From: Maratus speciosus | Taxonomy: Eukaryota > Arthropoda > Arachnida > Araneae > Salticidae | NCBI GenBank assembly: GCA_963932465.1 | Contig: OZ010790.1 | Span: 352,619,087-352,683,086 of the forward strand | DNA: 64,000 nt | Reading direction: 5' to 3' | In this document: one piece after another, positions 11,977 through 23,156 of the stretch | Position numbering within the stretch: the stretch's first letter is position 1 | Layout of the letters: the number at the start of each line of letters is the position of its first letter | Made by a program: the position numbers and the translations under genes | Notes under the pieces: model-generated | The model's input: only the letters and a program-made list of their open reading frames with translations | Databases searched by the model: none | Told to the model about the DNA's origin: nothing

Positions 11977-12399
11977 TTAGATGGATTGAATATTCGTTGG
12001 TAATCTCTGTAACAATAAGTTCTTCAAAACGTCTTCGATAATTTTTTCGGCGGCCAGGTCGCGCATTTGGCGGAGTAATATAGACTGCTTACTGTCTCCC
12101 AACTGAAGTTCACTCAAAAGTTTTTTTAAGCGATTTCCATCAGGGTCTGCGAACTTAGTAAGAAGTCTGCGCTTTAATGTATCGTATTTATCCTGTTGTG
12201 GGGGACTGTATATAAGATCGCTGATATAGTTTAAACTTTCAGAGTCAATTAACGAAACGAGGCTAACATATTTAGTGTCGTCGTTCATAATTCCAGATAG
12301 TTGGAATGCGGCTTCTATTTGTGAGAACCACAATTGAATATTTGGTTTCCAAAACGGCGGCACGCGAAGTGCAACTGTATTAACTTCCCCGCCCTGCAT
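11977..12399 (-). pseudogene. gag: Gag capsid fragment, CsRn1-type
   Basis: 140 residues resembling the N-terminal Gag of CsRn1-like and related arthropod Gypsy elements: VALRVPPFWKPNIQLWFSQI, then DDTKYVSLVSLID, and the KLLSELQLGDSKQS and LLLQRLP segments typical of the capsid. The start is the first ATG, 457 bases below the primer site. The frame stops at 11977, and Gag resumes in another frame at 11817 with the zinc finger, so this is a broken gene. Confidence 0.8.
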
Positions 12400-12855
12400 A
12401 TTTCTTTTTGTAATTTACAATAATAAATAGTACTAATATATATATATATGGATATATAAATAGATAAATATTGAAATTATGCGCAATTATAATATGAAAA
12501 TTTGTTTTAAATACAGTAACGCTAATAATAATATGAGTTTACCACATTAAAATTAAAAAAGAAAAACACTCTCTTTCAAATTTACAGAAAATAGAACTGA
12601 CCTGTATTTCATTTCTCTCAGACGCTTGGCTGGTGTACACCAGGTTGAATCACCACAATCCTCGTTGAATCAAACACTATCACGCTACAAAAGTAATTAA
12701 ATAAAAGTTTGCGGTAATATTCATAGTTGGAAAGCATTTCACTTTAGAATAAATATCACTGATCTCGGAAGAATAACTCGCAGACGATACATCCAAGTTT
12801 CAATCAATCATTTTCATCTGTGAGCAAATATTGCGTGAACAAGTTTTAAAATTTC

Positions 12856-12866
12856 CGGGTCACCAC
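12856..12866 (-). promoter_or_regulatory. Primer-binding site resembling tRNA-Trp
   Basis: The minus strand reads TGGTGACCCGG. Its first nine bases complement the 3' end of animal tRNA-Trp (...GGGTCACCA); the remainder diverges. It lies three bases after a CA dinucleotide that could end the LTR. Confidence 0.65.
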
Positions 12867-12868
12867 TT

Positions 12869-13079
12869 TGGTATTAGTTAAAGTACAAACATACTCAATT
12901 CTACTAGTACACTATTTAATGTTAAAATATTACTTCTGATATATTACAATGATGCAGTTTGCACTCGGAGAAAAGGTTAGTAACAACATACACGAGTGTC
13001 TCTTTTAAAGAACTTAACGCCGGAGACGAGTGGAGTGGAGAAATTCCTGAGCAACGGCGATCACGCTAATATATTCACA
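12869..13079 (-). repeat. Possible short 5' LTR of the CsRn1-type relic
   Basis: Boundaries are inferred only: minus strand TGTGAATATATTAGC at 13079 to ATACCA at 12869, adjacent to the primer site. The 3' copy is missing, so the pair cannot be compared. Confidence 0.35.
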
Positions 13080-15137
13080 GAGATTAATGGTAGTTACAGT
13101 TAGGATGCCACAATATTATTTAATTAATTATGTTTGATTAAATAAGTTTCAATACTTTCTAGATTTCTGAGAAACATTATGATAATTATAATTCATAATT
13201 ATATTCAGTATTGAAAAATATAAGACATCACTTTTCATTATTAGAGTCATGTTTTATATGAACAGTGCACAAATTTTGAAAAAGAAATGTAATATAAAAC
13301 GTACTTTTACGATGTTTATGCTTTCTAATTAAAACTGTACTCAAGATTATTATGACATGTAGGAATGCTACTATAGTTAACGCGAAATTTTCAATTCCTA
13401 ATTTTAATCCATTATAAATTCCCCTAAAACATGAAATGACTATTTTTAAATATTGTAAAAACATTTTACAAACCAATTTAGATAAATGTAATTATTGAGC
13501 GATCCAGATCATATTTAAACTTGTTAAAGTGATATATTATTCAATACTTATAAATATGTCCGTTTATTTCTGAAAGGAAAATATACTGCTAAAACATAGG
13601 AATTTTGTGTTATGCATAATTTTAAAAAAGCCACAGTCTTTAAAAGATTCAAATATATGTAGATATAACTATATATATATATATATATATAACCATTAAT
13701 TAAACATTACCGACGACCATCAAAACCCGCAATATTGTGAATGAAATGACAATAAAAATGGATACCACAAACCCATAATATACAGCTGTATGTATAAAAT
13801 AAAGTGCCCTATACTTTATTACAAGAATCAATATGGAAGAAAAAAAAGAGAATATGGATACCGATAAAAATAATTGAAAAACTTATATATTGAATTACGT
13901 TTTCAAGAGTACAAAATTCAATGATATAAGCAAATCGGTTGTTTTCTGTGAGAAAAAAAGCTAAAAGCTGAAATTTGTTTTTCTCCTGTACTCAAACAAC
14001 CAATATGACCAAGAGAATAGTTTCAATATGAAAACAGAACAATATCAAATGGCATGAAATGGAAAAAACAACACAACCTTTCAAATATTTAATCTATATC
14101 ATAAAAGATAGATATATTACACAACATACCGAATAAAATCCCAGTTGTTTTCAAAATATCCTCTTGCACATGGTATCCAAAAGCACGATAAGATAAAGGT
14201 GAATTAAACAGTTAAGCCAACGCAGAAATTAAAACCTATGGATTCAGTTAATTCATTTTGAAATACCGTGATAAATTCAATTAATATAATATAAATAGAA
14301 AATAATTACATTATTTAAAATACCTAAAAACACTTTTAAATTATTTAATTTCTATTTTACAATATTGCCAATATGCAGCGTTGAATACCACATGGTGTAA
14401 AAAATTTAAATTACTACTCTAATAGAAGCATCAAAAGACAAAATTTTGGTGCTGCCATCTAGTATGTTGTTTTATTACTATTATTATTATTCAAATGTCA
14501 CAAGATGAACCTAATAAAAGCTAATGAATTTAAAATATATCAACTGCATTACCACACAAATTCTAATATATAAATAATACCATACTATATATCATTATTC
14601 ACAAAAAAAATAAATAATTACAAATGTTAATAAAATGCTTTCATTACATTCTATTCCCTTACCCATTTATTCTACTCTGAAAAATTAAATAATTTTATAA
14701 CATTGATAATATATAGCATATAGCTATATGCTATAACATAAAAAAATTATATATAATAAAAATATAAAAAAAATTTAATAATTACTATTAAATATAAAAA
14801 ATAATAAATTAATAAAATAAACAGTAAAAAAAGAATAGAAGATTTATAGAAGATTGTGAGATTCTTAAATTCCCAATTTCCTAAAGATAATAAATATAGT
14901 GTGTGATTTATTTTCATATTAGCCATAAAAAAAGCTAAAAAATATGATTGTGGGACAATCAAACAGATTAAACCGATAATTAATCATGGAACACAAACTT
15001 GAAAATAAAACAATATTAAAAAGTATAGAGGAACAATAATAAAAACTAATATATTTTTATTTTTTTTTATTATTATTTTTTTTTTGTAATTTTGTTTACG
15101 TATGTGTTAATTTGTTTTTTAAAAGATCATGTTAGTA
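13080..15137. other. AT-rich intergenic DNA
   Basis: Includes an (AT)n run at 13671-13690, a 24-bp perfect palindrome at about 14711-14735 (TATAGCATATAG and its complement) and the 3' side of the Penelope-like relic. The open frame at 14747-14962 is almost all Ile/Leu/Tyr/Phe codons and is taken as chance. Confidence 0.55.
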
Positions 15138-15842
15138 CTAATTGTATATTAATATATATATGATTTTTTTTGGAAAACCATGATTTAATGCATCATAAAT
15201 TATTTTTTTAATATTATTGTTAATTAGATGAGAAGAACATAACCATTTTATTCTATATAAATGATTAAGTATTATATATCGATATACTGAATGATGAAGA
15301 CAAGATTTAAAATTTGTAAATGTATTAACTTTGAATTTAAATTCTTTATGTTTATCATATAAATCTGTTATTGTTTTGTTGTCTTTTATTGTAATTTTAA
15401 GATCTAAGAAGTTAATTGTATTGTTAGATAAGAGGTTTTCCGTTAATTCGAAATTAGTGGGATGATCTACTGGGAATTGAGAAATTTTAGATAGATCAGT
15501 GGCAATTAAAATTATGTCATCAATAGAACGATATAAATGCAGATTATTATTTGTAAAAGTACGTTCATCGTGATATAAGTACAAGTCTGATAATAAACTG
15601 GATGTACATCCACCTTGTGGTATACCGACATGCTGTAAATATAATGTGTTATCTTGCAAGATATAGTTATTATAGATAATTGAGTTTGTTAAAGATTTAA
15701 AATAAGCGATATCTATATTAGATGGTAATTCCAGTTTTTTATAATACTTTTTAAATAATGCATTTATAATATTATGTAAAGCTAATAAGTCTATATTATT
15801 AAAAAAGATCTTTGAAGACATATCTCGTTGTATTATATACAC
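15138..15842 (-). pseudogene. Penelope-like reverse transcriptase, C-terminal part
   Basis: 234 open codons with RT features: GIPQGGCTSSLLSDLYLY (fingers/palm motif), YRSIDDIILIA (catalytic aspartates as IDD) and, about 40 residues later, INFLDLKI, the FLD block typical of Penelope-like RTs. The C-terminal SVYRYIILNHLYRIKWLCSS resembles the thumb region. No GIY-YIG endonuclease is visible downstream, so it may be lost, or N-terminal as in some permuted lineages. Codon use is extremely AT-rich. Upstream homology is interrupted by stops, so I call a pseudogene. An unclassified RT family remains possible. Confidence 0.6.
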
Positions 15843-16470
15843 AATGAAGATTTTTTAAAATATTGACCATTTGATAGCTATTTTTTATAAAATGTGTATT
15901 ATCATTGTTTGTAGTAAGTATATATAATTGATTAAGAATTTTTAATAGAAGTTTATTGGCTTTATTATTATATGTATTGCAATCAATATTTACAGTCCTA
16001 AATTTAATTGAGCTTTATGAAATTTGGGAATAAGAACTAAATCAAGATAATTAAAGTTAGTAGATAGAATATTTAATAGTTTATAATAACATTGAATTTT
16101 ACGATTATTTACAATTACATTTTCATTAGTTTTTTGAAAAGATTTATTAGAAGAAATACAGGTTGTAAGAAGTTTGTGATAATAAGATTTACATATGATT
16201 GCACGATTATTAGGAGATTTGTCTACATATGTAATAACGTAGTTTTTTTTTATAATTTCGTAATTTGTTGGAAAAAATGCTTTGTGTTAATAGAAAACAA
16301 ATCAGAAATATTATTTTTTAAAGCCATAGTTAATTTTTCATTTACTAATATTTTCCATTGATTAAAATATTCAATAGGTTTATTGTAAGAGATTGAAATT
16401 TTATATATAAAAATATCTATATCATATGTAAACTGTTTAACAGATTTAACAGTAAATTTAGATAATAGAT
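15843..16470 (-). pseudogene. N-terminal part of the Penelope-like RT, with stops
   Basis: Conceptual minus-strand translation gives RAIICKSYYHKLL and LDLVLIPKFHKAQ-like segments expected just before the RT core, but several stops and a frame change interrupt it near 15850-16010. The open frame 16579-16250 covers its start; the first 35 codons of that frame are only (AT)n repeat. Confidence 0.45.
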
Positions 16471-16480
16471 TTAACAGTAA

Positions 16481-16482
<2 letters not shown>

Positions 16483-16537
<55 letters not shown>

Positions 16538-16538
16538 A
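16483..16538. repeat. (AT)n microsatellite
   Basis: About 56 bases of alternating TA with a single interruption. It lies at the 5' edge of the Penelope-like relic. Confidence 0.9.
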
Positions 16539-16579
16539 TTATAGTTATATACAGAGAAAGAGAAAGAGACATATTTCAA

Positions 16580-18676
16580 TTTAATAAAACAGTTGTTTAA
16601 TTAGGTGTGATTAAATATTATAACTAGTTTTCTTCAAAATAGAGTATATACTATTTCTAATATAGACGTGGATTATTTAAAGGAATAAATCATAAACATA
16701 AAAGTGAATATTTATTTCGTAAATTATGAAGGAAGTTATTTTGAATTTGAAATAATATATTTACGTTTTCAAAATAAAGATGCAGTAGTATTTTCATATC
16801 CTGTTCTCTTATAATTATTTATATAGCGGTGAAGCAGATATGTTTTATTTAATATTCATTAGAAATAATTGAATAAGTACAGTTTATTTAATTGAACATT
16901 AAAGAAAGTTGTCTGAGAAGAGTGAGTATTTTTCAGTACAAGTTAAAAATAGTACTGATAAACGTAAAACGAAAAAAATATATAAATATAAAAAAAATAG
17001 TAATAAAGAAAAATAAAAAAAGAAGTTGCTTTCATTAAAATTTAGAAAGATATAGAAATATGGATTAATTCATTTAAATGGGAATTTCGCCAAATTATCC
17101 TAGTTCACACATTTGGCTTTATACATGGCAGCTTCTTTTGGACGCCAAATGTGGCAATAGTTCGCAAAGTTAGCCAAAGTTTGGCGCTATTGTGGTAGCC
17201 CTTCAATTATTACCTTTCAACAAATACCCATTGTTGAAGGTAATACTGATTTATGCATATGAAAACAAACTATAACTGCGCAGCTACTATGTTTATGTAC
17301 TGTTCAACTTAGTAAGTTTTTGTTTAACCTTAAGTTTTGTTCTTGAGATAGCTTTTGAAAACAAAGGGCGCTTTGAAATAGGCCTCCCTTTCCTCCCTTT
17401 AGGTGTGTAATTGTGAAAAATTGCCGAAAAACGTGATTACTAAAATTAGTTATTATTAATTTATTAATTTTAGTGAGCTTTAGCGAAGTTTAAAGGTTTT
17501 ATTTCCACTGTTTTTTGAGAGTTGGTGATTTTTTTTTTAATTTTACCAAAATTAACACTTTTAGTAATCGAATTAAAAAAAAAAAATAATAATCCAATTC
17601 ATATATTGCCATCAGGTATACACTTATATTCCAAATTCCATAGCTCTGTTTCAACAGGTAGTAGGTGAAAAATTAGTAACAAGTTTACAATACCACATGC
17701 AAACAAAATAATTGTAAGTTAATAGAAATAGTGTAAAAGACGTGTGTGCTTTTGTAATAAATAAAGACTGTAGCAATGTAAAAATATCTCCAATTTAACT
17801 ACAAAAAGAATCAGTTTGCTGAATTTTACAAGCATTATTTCGATAACTATAAATTTGAAGACATATGCCTACTAAAAATAAATATGAGTTTTACATAGAT
17901 ATGATTAAAGTTAACGAGTGCATAAATATGTGAAGAAAAAATATTCATTTCGTTTATTTATCAAAGCAATTGGAAAAAAATGTCCATAAACATGAAACTG
18001 AAAGCTTTCAGATTTGTAATTATAATTAAAATATTTTAGTGATCTTCTTTTAGATATGTATATTTTAAACATAAGTAGCCTAACTATTTGTGCTATTTTC
18101 ATTAGGTTCAGAATTCATAATAATCACTACACATTATTTGCTTTTCAATTGTTTAATATTTTCAGACAATCTAGCACCACTAAAATGAAAACATTTGACA
18201 TTTTAACCCATATGGCCAAACCGCATTGCTAGCATGGTATTCAAGTAAATATTTTGCAAAGATAAATGAGCATACTATAAGTGATATAGCAATAGTAACG
18301 GTAAGAAGTTAGTTAAACTAATATGCTATATCCAACATAAAATATGACGGTTCCTTTAAATCATCTGCATTCTAAAAAATGGATTAGTATTTCAATGAAT
18401 TGTGTGCTTTCTCTTGATCCAAATTATGAAGTTGATTTCATTTAAAGTTATTGTTTATAATAATTATACATTTTAAAACAAAATTAAAAAGAAAAAAATA
18501 TATATAAATAATTTATCGATCGTGGAAACTTGTACATTTTTATTAAAAAGGACACATATCGCATTCTTAACATTGAACCCAGAATCCCCTCCCCCATTCT
18601 TTCCATAGAGAAAGACCCATGCAGAAGACACAAATTTATCATCTTCCTCTGTTGGATATTTTCCTTTTTCTCTGTT
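16580..18676. other. Intergenic DNA with short hairpins
   Basis: At 17205-17250 the sequence folds on ATTACCTTTCAACAA and TTGTTGAAGGTAATA. Just before it, GCCAA and TTGGC motifs alternate several times (17085-17195). No gene found. Confidence 0.5.
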
Positions 18677-18956
18677 TTAACCCTCTCGCTGCGTAACTGT
18701 TTTATCCAAGATAGTTTTAAAAATTGCGTATTTAACTTTAACCCCTTCGCGACCAGCGTCTTTTAAGAATTTTTATTCTTTTGTCACCGGTTTTTCAAGA
18801 CAAAAATTTTTGTTTAATTTAACCGGGAAAATGTTCTGATTAAATAAGGAAAAATTTACAATAAAAACATCACTGGTGGGAATAATCAAGGAGGGTTTAT
18901 TAGACGAAAAAAATTCATCCCCGAGGAAATCTCGGATTGCGCAGCGAGAGGGTTAA
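18677..18956 (+). mobile_element. piggyBac-like MITE (TTAA-CCC...GGG-TTAA)
   Basis: TTAACCCTCTCGCTGCG at 18677-18693 and its exact complement at 18940-18956 form terminal inverted repeats with TTAA at both ends, the piggyBac target. The interior contains ACCGGTTTTTC and TTCTGATTAAATAAGG and is shared, in reverse orientation, with 55161-55375. No coding capacity. Confidence 0.7.
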
Positions 18957-19028
18957 AATCAAATTTCTGGTTCTTTTGCCTGGTTTTACTCCGTCATTTT
19001 TTTTTCATTCTCTTCACATTTATTACAG

Positions 19029-19138
19029 ACAATTTTGTGGTGTCGAACAGCTCTCTCTTGGAAAGTGACCCGGTAACCAGTGTCGGTCCTGAAGAATTAT
19101 GGCCATGGTTGCTTTCTCATATTGCGAAATGGGACTAG
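19029..19138 (+). CDS. Candidate terminal coding exon of an unknown host gene
   Basis: A pyrimidine-rich tract ending TTTATTACAG (to 19028) is followed by 36 open codons to TAG at 19136-19138. The peptide looks like real protein: SNSSLLESDPVTSVGPEELW, then PWLLSHIAKWD, with balanced codon use unlike the surrounding AT-rich DNA. The exon would begin in phase with two leading bases. I do not recognise the family and found no upstream exon with a matching donor. It lies between two MITEs, so it could instead be part of a transposon. It is too short for an ORF-length filter. Confidence 0.35.
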
Positions 19139-19226
19139 AACTATTTCTGAACCCTTTAAATTAATTTATTAATTATGGAACTATTTAATTTAATTTATTT
19201 TCCTCCCCTTCAAGCAGAGCAACCGA

Positions 19227-19645
19227 GAGAGGTCCAAATACCGGCTAGCCGGAATTTAGACCACTCTAGGTAGCCGGTATTCGGGCCACTGCTATGTTTA
19301 AGTTAAAAGCGGTGTTACTCATTCATATAATAAAATACCAATAATGTACGCGTGGCAATTGAGAGCTAAATATGTCTAGAAAATAACTTAATCAACAATT
19401 CAAGCCAATATACGATCAGTATATTTTTAAAAATTGAGAAACACATATCTGAAAAGATGTTTATGTACCAGATTACGTAGATTCGACACTTTTGCATTTA
19501 CTATTTGTAAATGGCACATACTTCAGCAACGTACTTTACGTAACTTTCTTCTCTCAATTAAAGTTACAAACTCTGCCTATCACCGGTAGGCTGCGCTGAG
19601 CTCAGTTCTCAGAACACCTAGTAGCCGGTATTTGGACCTTCTCCT
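19227..19645. mobile_element. MITE with GGTCCAAATACCGGCTA termini
   Basis: Left terminus AGGTCCAAATACCGGCTA (from about 19232) matches the complement of TAGCCGGTATTTGGACCT at about 19621-19638. An internal weaker copy of TAGCCGGTAT lies near 19271. No ORF. The flanking AG/CT bases are partly inverted too, so the target duplication is unclear. Confidence 0.6.
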
Positions 19646-20585
19646 CTACTAAACTATTACAATTTTTTAAATGTAAAGTAATACTCTGCAGCTATACAGA
19701 ACATTAGAATGTCCTAGCTGTTGGACATTTTGTACTAACACTACAGCCAAAGACAGTAAAAAAAAAATATTTTTCGGACTTTATGAAATTTTTACGCTGA
19801 AAACACTAAATGACAAACAAATGACAAACTTTCGAGCAAACAAAGTTAAATTTGAAGTTCTAAGAATTACGTATTTTTAAAAAGGTATACCTGAAAAATA
19901 ACATACATTTGTTTCGAAATTACAGACATTTTTCTTAAGTAACTTAAAAATTCCGAACCTTTCGGGGATAAATTAAGTGCCGGGTGTACCTGAACTTTCC
20001 TCTCCCCATGTCTTTAGTTCATTATCCACGATAAGTTTAATTATAACAGTGTTTTAAATAATTTAAGTAATTTTGCTATTTCAAATATCGTTTTTATAAA
20101 TTCTGCTGAAATTATAATAACAATTTTATTGAATGGTGTTTACTAATAATTTTTCAATATGATGGATGCATTTCAAAACAAAATTAATCCAGCAGATTGT
20201 CAAATAAAGAAAATATTTGCAATGTGTGTACTTCAGAAATTCCTTACCAAAAAATCCTTTTCATATACGTATATATGTCACGAAATATTGTGTTGTTGAG
20301 AAAACGTGAGTAAGATCAGTTGATTACATACCTTGGAGCATGAAGTAACAAAATATAGGCAGTAGACTTATACAAGTTGGTTATACAAGCTATTATCTCA
20401 AAAATCAGTAGGGTTTCTGCAAGGAAATAATAAGTTGCAGGAACAAGACTTCATTTAAAAAATAAATTGCAGTAAACATTAGATGAGAGAATACTTCTTG
20501 ATACACAGTCAGTCCTACAGAACTAAACATATTCTATATGATTACACAGCATACTTAAATTTATACCGTCAAACAAAGTAGCTAA
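19646..20585. other. Intergenic DNA, nothing recognised
   Basis: A GC-richer CCGGGTGTACCTGAA stretch near 19980 might be another degraded terminus. No gene. Confidence 0.5.
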
Positions 20586-20870
20586 AAAAACTTTAATCAA
20601 CTACACCACGACATTGACATTCAACTGAAACTGGAGCCGCAGATTTCGGTACATGATAAACGAGTAAAAGATCATTCTGACAAAGTGCAAAGTAATTTAT
20701 TGATTAGGGCGCAGGAATGCAAAAACAGCAATGTGCAAGACTTCCAGCCAATAACAGAGCCCATTTTGCCGGCCAATCGGCAAACTGTAACCAAAGAGCG
20801 CGTGAATACATCGAAGCGCCCTTCGAAAAAATCTTACGATCAAGAAAAAGAATGTTCAGTAATTAAATGA
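20586..20870 (+). CDS. Unidentified open frame, possible exon or element fragment
   Basis: Open from the stop at 20583 to TGA 20868-20870, 94 codons, mostly hydrophilic (Lys, Gln, Asn, Asp, Glu) with GC-containing codons that stand out against the local composition. The part from 20685 has no ATG start; it would begin at GTG, so a spliced exon or a broken ORF is more likely than a stand-alone gene. The end is basic (RPSKKSYDQEKECSVIK). I recognise no domain. It could be a retroelement ORF fragment. Confidence 0.3.
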   Translation, partial: KNFNQLHHDIDIQLKLEPQISVHDKRVKDHSDKVQSNLLIRAQECKNSNVQDFQPITEPILPANRQTVTKERVNTSKRPSKKSYDQEKECSVIK

Positions 20871-21059
20871 TTTCAGGATGCAAAAAAAAAATATCGGCCT
20901 GCGTCCAAGTCTAATTTTGAATAGGGGAACGTAACAAAGAATGAAGGTATGATACGTAATGTAAACGGAAAATAATATATTAAAGGGAATAAATTTAATT
21001 AAGGGGGATAAATAATTTAGAGCAGGTATAAGATAAGTTAAAAATTAAAAATGTATCGC

Positions 21060-21104
<45 letters not shown>

Positions 21105-22060
21105 GCATCGAAATATAAAATTTCTAATCTCAAAACTCGATAGCTAGTTCTAAAATATATATATATACATAGATATATAACTATTGTACTGAATATTTTT
21201 CATTAAATAATAGGGCATAGTTTTATATTTACGCGTCAATGTTTTTTTTTTTTTTTTTCGAAAGCATTTTTATGATCAAATATTATATCAAATGACCTCT
21301 AAAATTTAAATGTTACTATTTCTTTCTTGATTACAGAAACTTTTAGAATTCAATATGTGCTAAAGTTTTATATGTATTTATTTCAACTTGTTGTTACGCG
21401 AAAGACGATATTTAAACAAAAAAAGTTTGATTGATATAAAGTTTTATTTAATATTTTTGAAGAGGTAGGGTAAATATAAATCATAGAACAATTCATTGGA
21501 TAATTTTACCATAACTTTTTAATAAACGTAGATCATATTCACGTGTCTGTAATTAATATAAATATGTGTGTTATGCGGAATTTAATAAAAGTAATAAGGA
21601 TTAATTAGAATGAGATGTATAAGAACACAACAGAATTAAACAAAGGCAGATGATTGTCAAGCATTTAAAAACAAGCATGTAGTACACAAACCACAGATGA
21701 AGCTGACGCATTTCTATTGCAATTGACCCTGAAATATTCATCTCTTAACCAATAGGGACAAGAATTGCAACTCAGTGTGGCCAATGAAATTTATTCGTAT
21801 ACACTCCACAATTCAAGTGTGTTTTTGAATTCTTTACGAGCGTCGCAAAACCGTTATTATAGTCACATCCAGGCGAAAAGCTTTAGTTCTGAATTTTTAT
21901 AATATTTTATCGACATTGATGTGATATTTATTATGTGTACCATGTTTTATATTGCAGTGCAATATTTTAAATTTTAATGAGACAATAAAATATAATACAA
22001 ATAAAATGAAAATGATTGGGTGTACAAAAGTGCTTTGCATAAAATGATAACTGGAATTAC
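20871..22060. other. Intergenic DNA with (AT)n repeats
   Basis: (AT)n at 21061-21102 and 21155-21170, poly-T at 21242-21258. CCAAT-like motifs lie at about 21759 and 21783 in a slightly GC-richer stretch, but no gene is attached to them. Confidence 0.5.
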
Positions 22061-22326
22061 TAGGTTGTGCAAAAATTTCTAGGAAATTTGTGAAAGTTAC
22101 GTTGTTATGCGCAAATTAACAACAAAAGCAACAAGGACTATTCTTTAAAGTAGAGACCATCATAGTCCACGACTTTCTGCCACCGTTCTGCCAGATCCCG
22201 GATATGCTGGCTGAGTTTGTCGCCGTTACCAACAGCTTCATCCTCATTAATCTTATCGACTTCTTTCAGAATCGTTTGGCCTTTTCTGTAATAATGCCGG
22301 GCAACAACGCGAATCATACTGTTCAA
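22061..22326 (-). pseudogene. mariner transposase C-terminal relic with one terminus
   Basis: Minus-strand frame 22326-22138 ends in DLAERWQKVVDYDGLYF, matching the conserved mariner C-terminus (LPERWQKV..DG.YF). Downstream, the plus strand begins TAGGTTGTGCAAAAATTTCT at 22061, a typical mariner terminal inverted repeat. The DDE catalytic core and the opposite terminus are missing, and residues 1-38 of the frame do not resemble mariner. A dead fragment. Confidence 0.75.
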
Positions 22327-23100
22327 TAGGCATTTTGGAGCGAAAGTTCCTGAACTCCTATAAATATACCACTAATACTCCTATATACGATACAAATTCT
22401 GGTAAGTATTAGATTAAAAATTTGCCAGAACTTATTGCTCAACCTAATACTTCAGCAAAAGATTCTAACATTTTCCAGTTGCTGAAAATGTGAATAGATT
22501 CCAACTTTAAGAAAATATTAAAATGTACTGTGTTCTACTATCCCATTTTATGTTACCTTAATATAAATGTTTACATTGACATGTAATACATGTCAATTTT
22601 TAACAACATAATTTTTTCAACAGTGAAATCAATTTTTAACCTGAAGATTACTGTGGCTAAAATATGCTGTGTCCTAGAATTTTAATTATATTTAGAAATT
22701 TTACTGCTTAGAAACATTGATACGTGCGCTTGTAAGATATTATTGGTTGATTTGTTTTATGAATAAAAATATATCCTGCTTTTATGGGATGCTTAACTTT
22801 TAAAAGCCTGGTAACACAAGAGTTCTACTTTCAAAATAAAGTAAAGATTTTTAACTTGACAAATATTTTTTTTAAACTTTTTAACTCTGTTTGTTTATGC
22901 ATGATATGCAAGATGAATAAAAATCAGAAAAGAAAAGTTCAAAATTATATTAAATATGTTTTATATATATGTATTTAAAGATATCCTTAAGGATCTCTAA
23001 ACACAGAGTGGCTATTGGCTCAGTCATTCGGCAATTAGAGAATTATGCTAGTTTTTTCGTCTAATACTTGTCATACTGAGGATAGATAAAACATAAAAAA

Positions 23101-23156
<56 letters not shown>

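Larger units (their letters stand above)
10748..13079 (-). mobile_element. CsRn1/Kabuki-type Gypsy relic, 3' half missing
   Basis: Gag, CHCC finger, protease and the first part of RT lie in order on the minus strand, in several frames, behind a tRNA-Trp-like primer site at 12856-12866. A Gag finger with CHCC spacing and tRNA-Trp priming are the known signature of the CsRn1 lineage of Ty3/Gypsy elements. Homology ends near 10748 inside RT; the rest of pol and the 3' LTR are gone. Confidence 0.8.

Noticed and set aside
22138..22260. Mariner relic considered as a domesticated transposase
   Set aside because: Only the C-terminal tail remains and no catalytic core is present.
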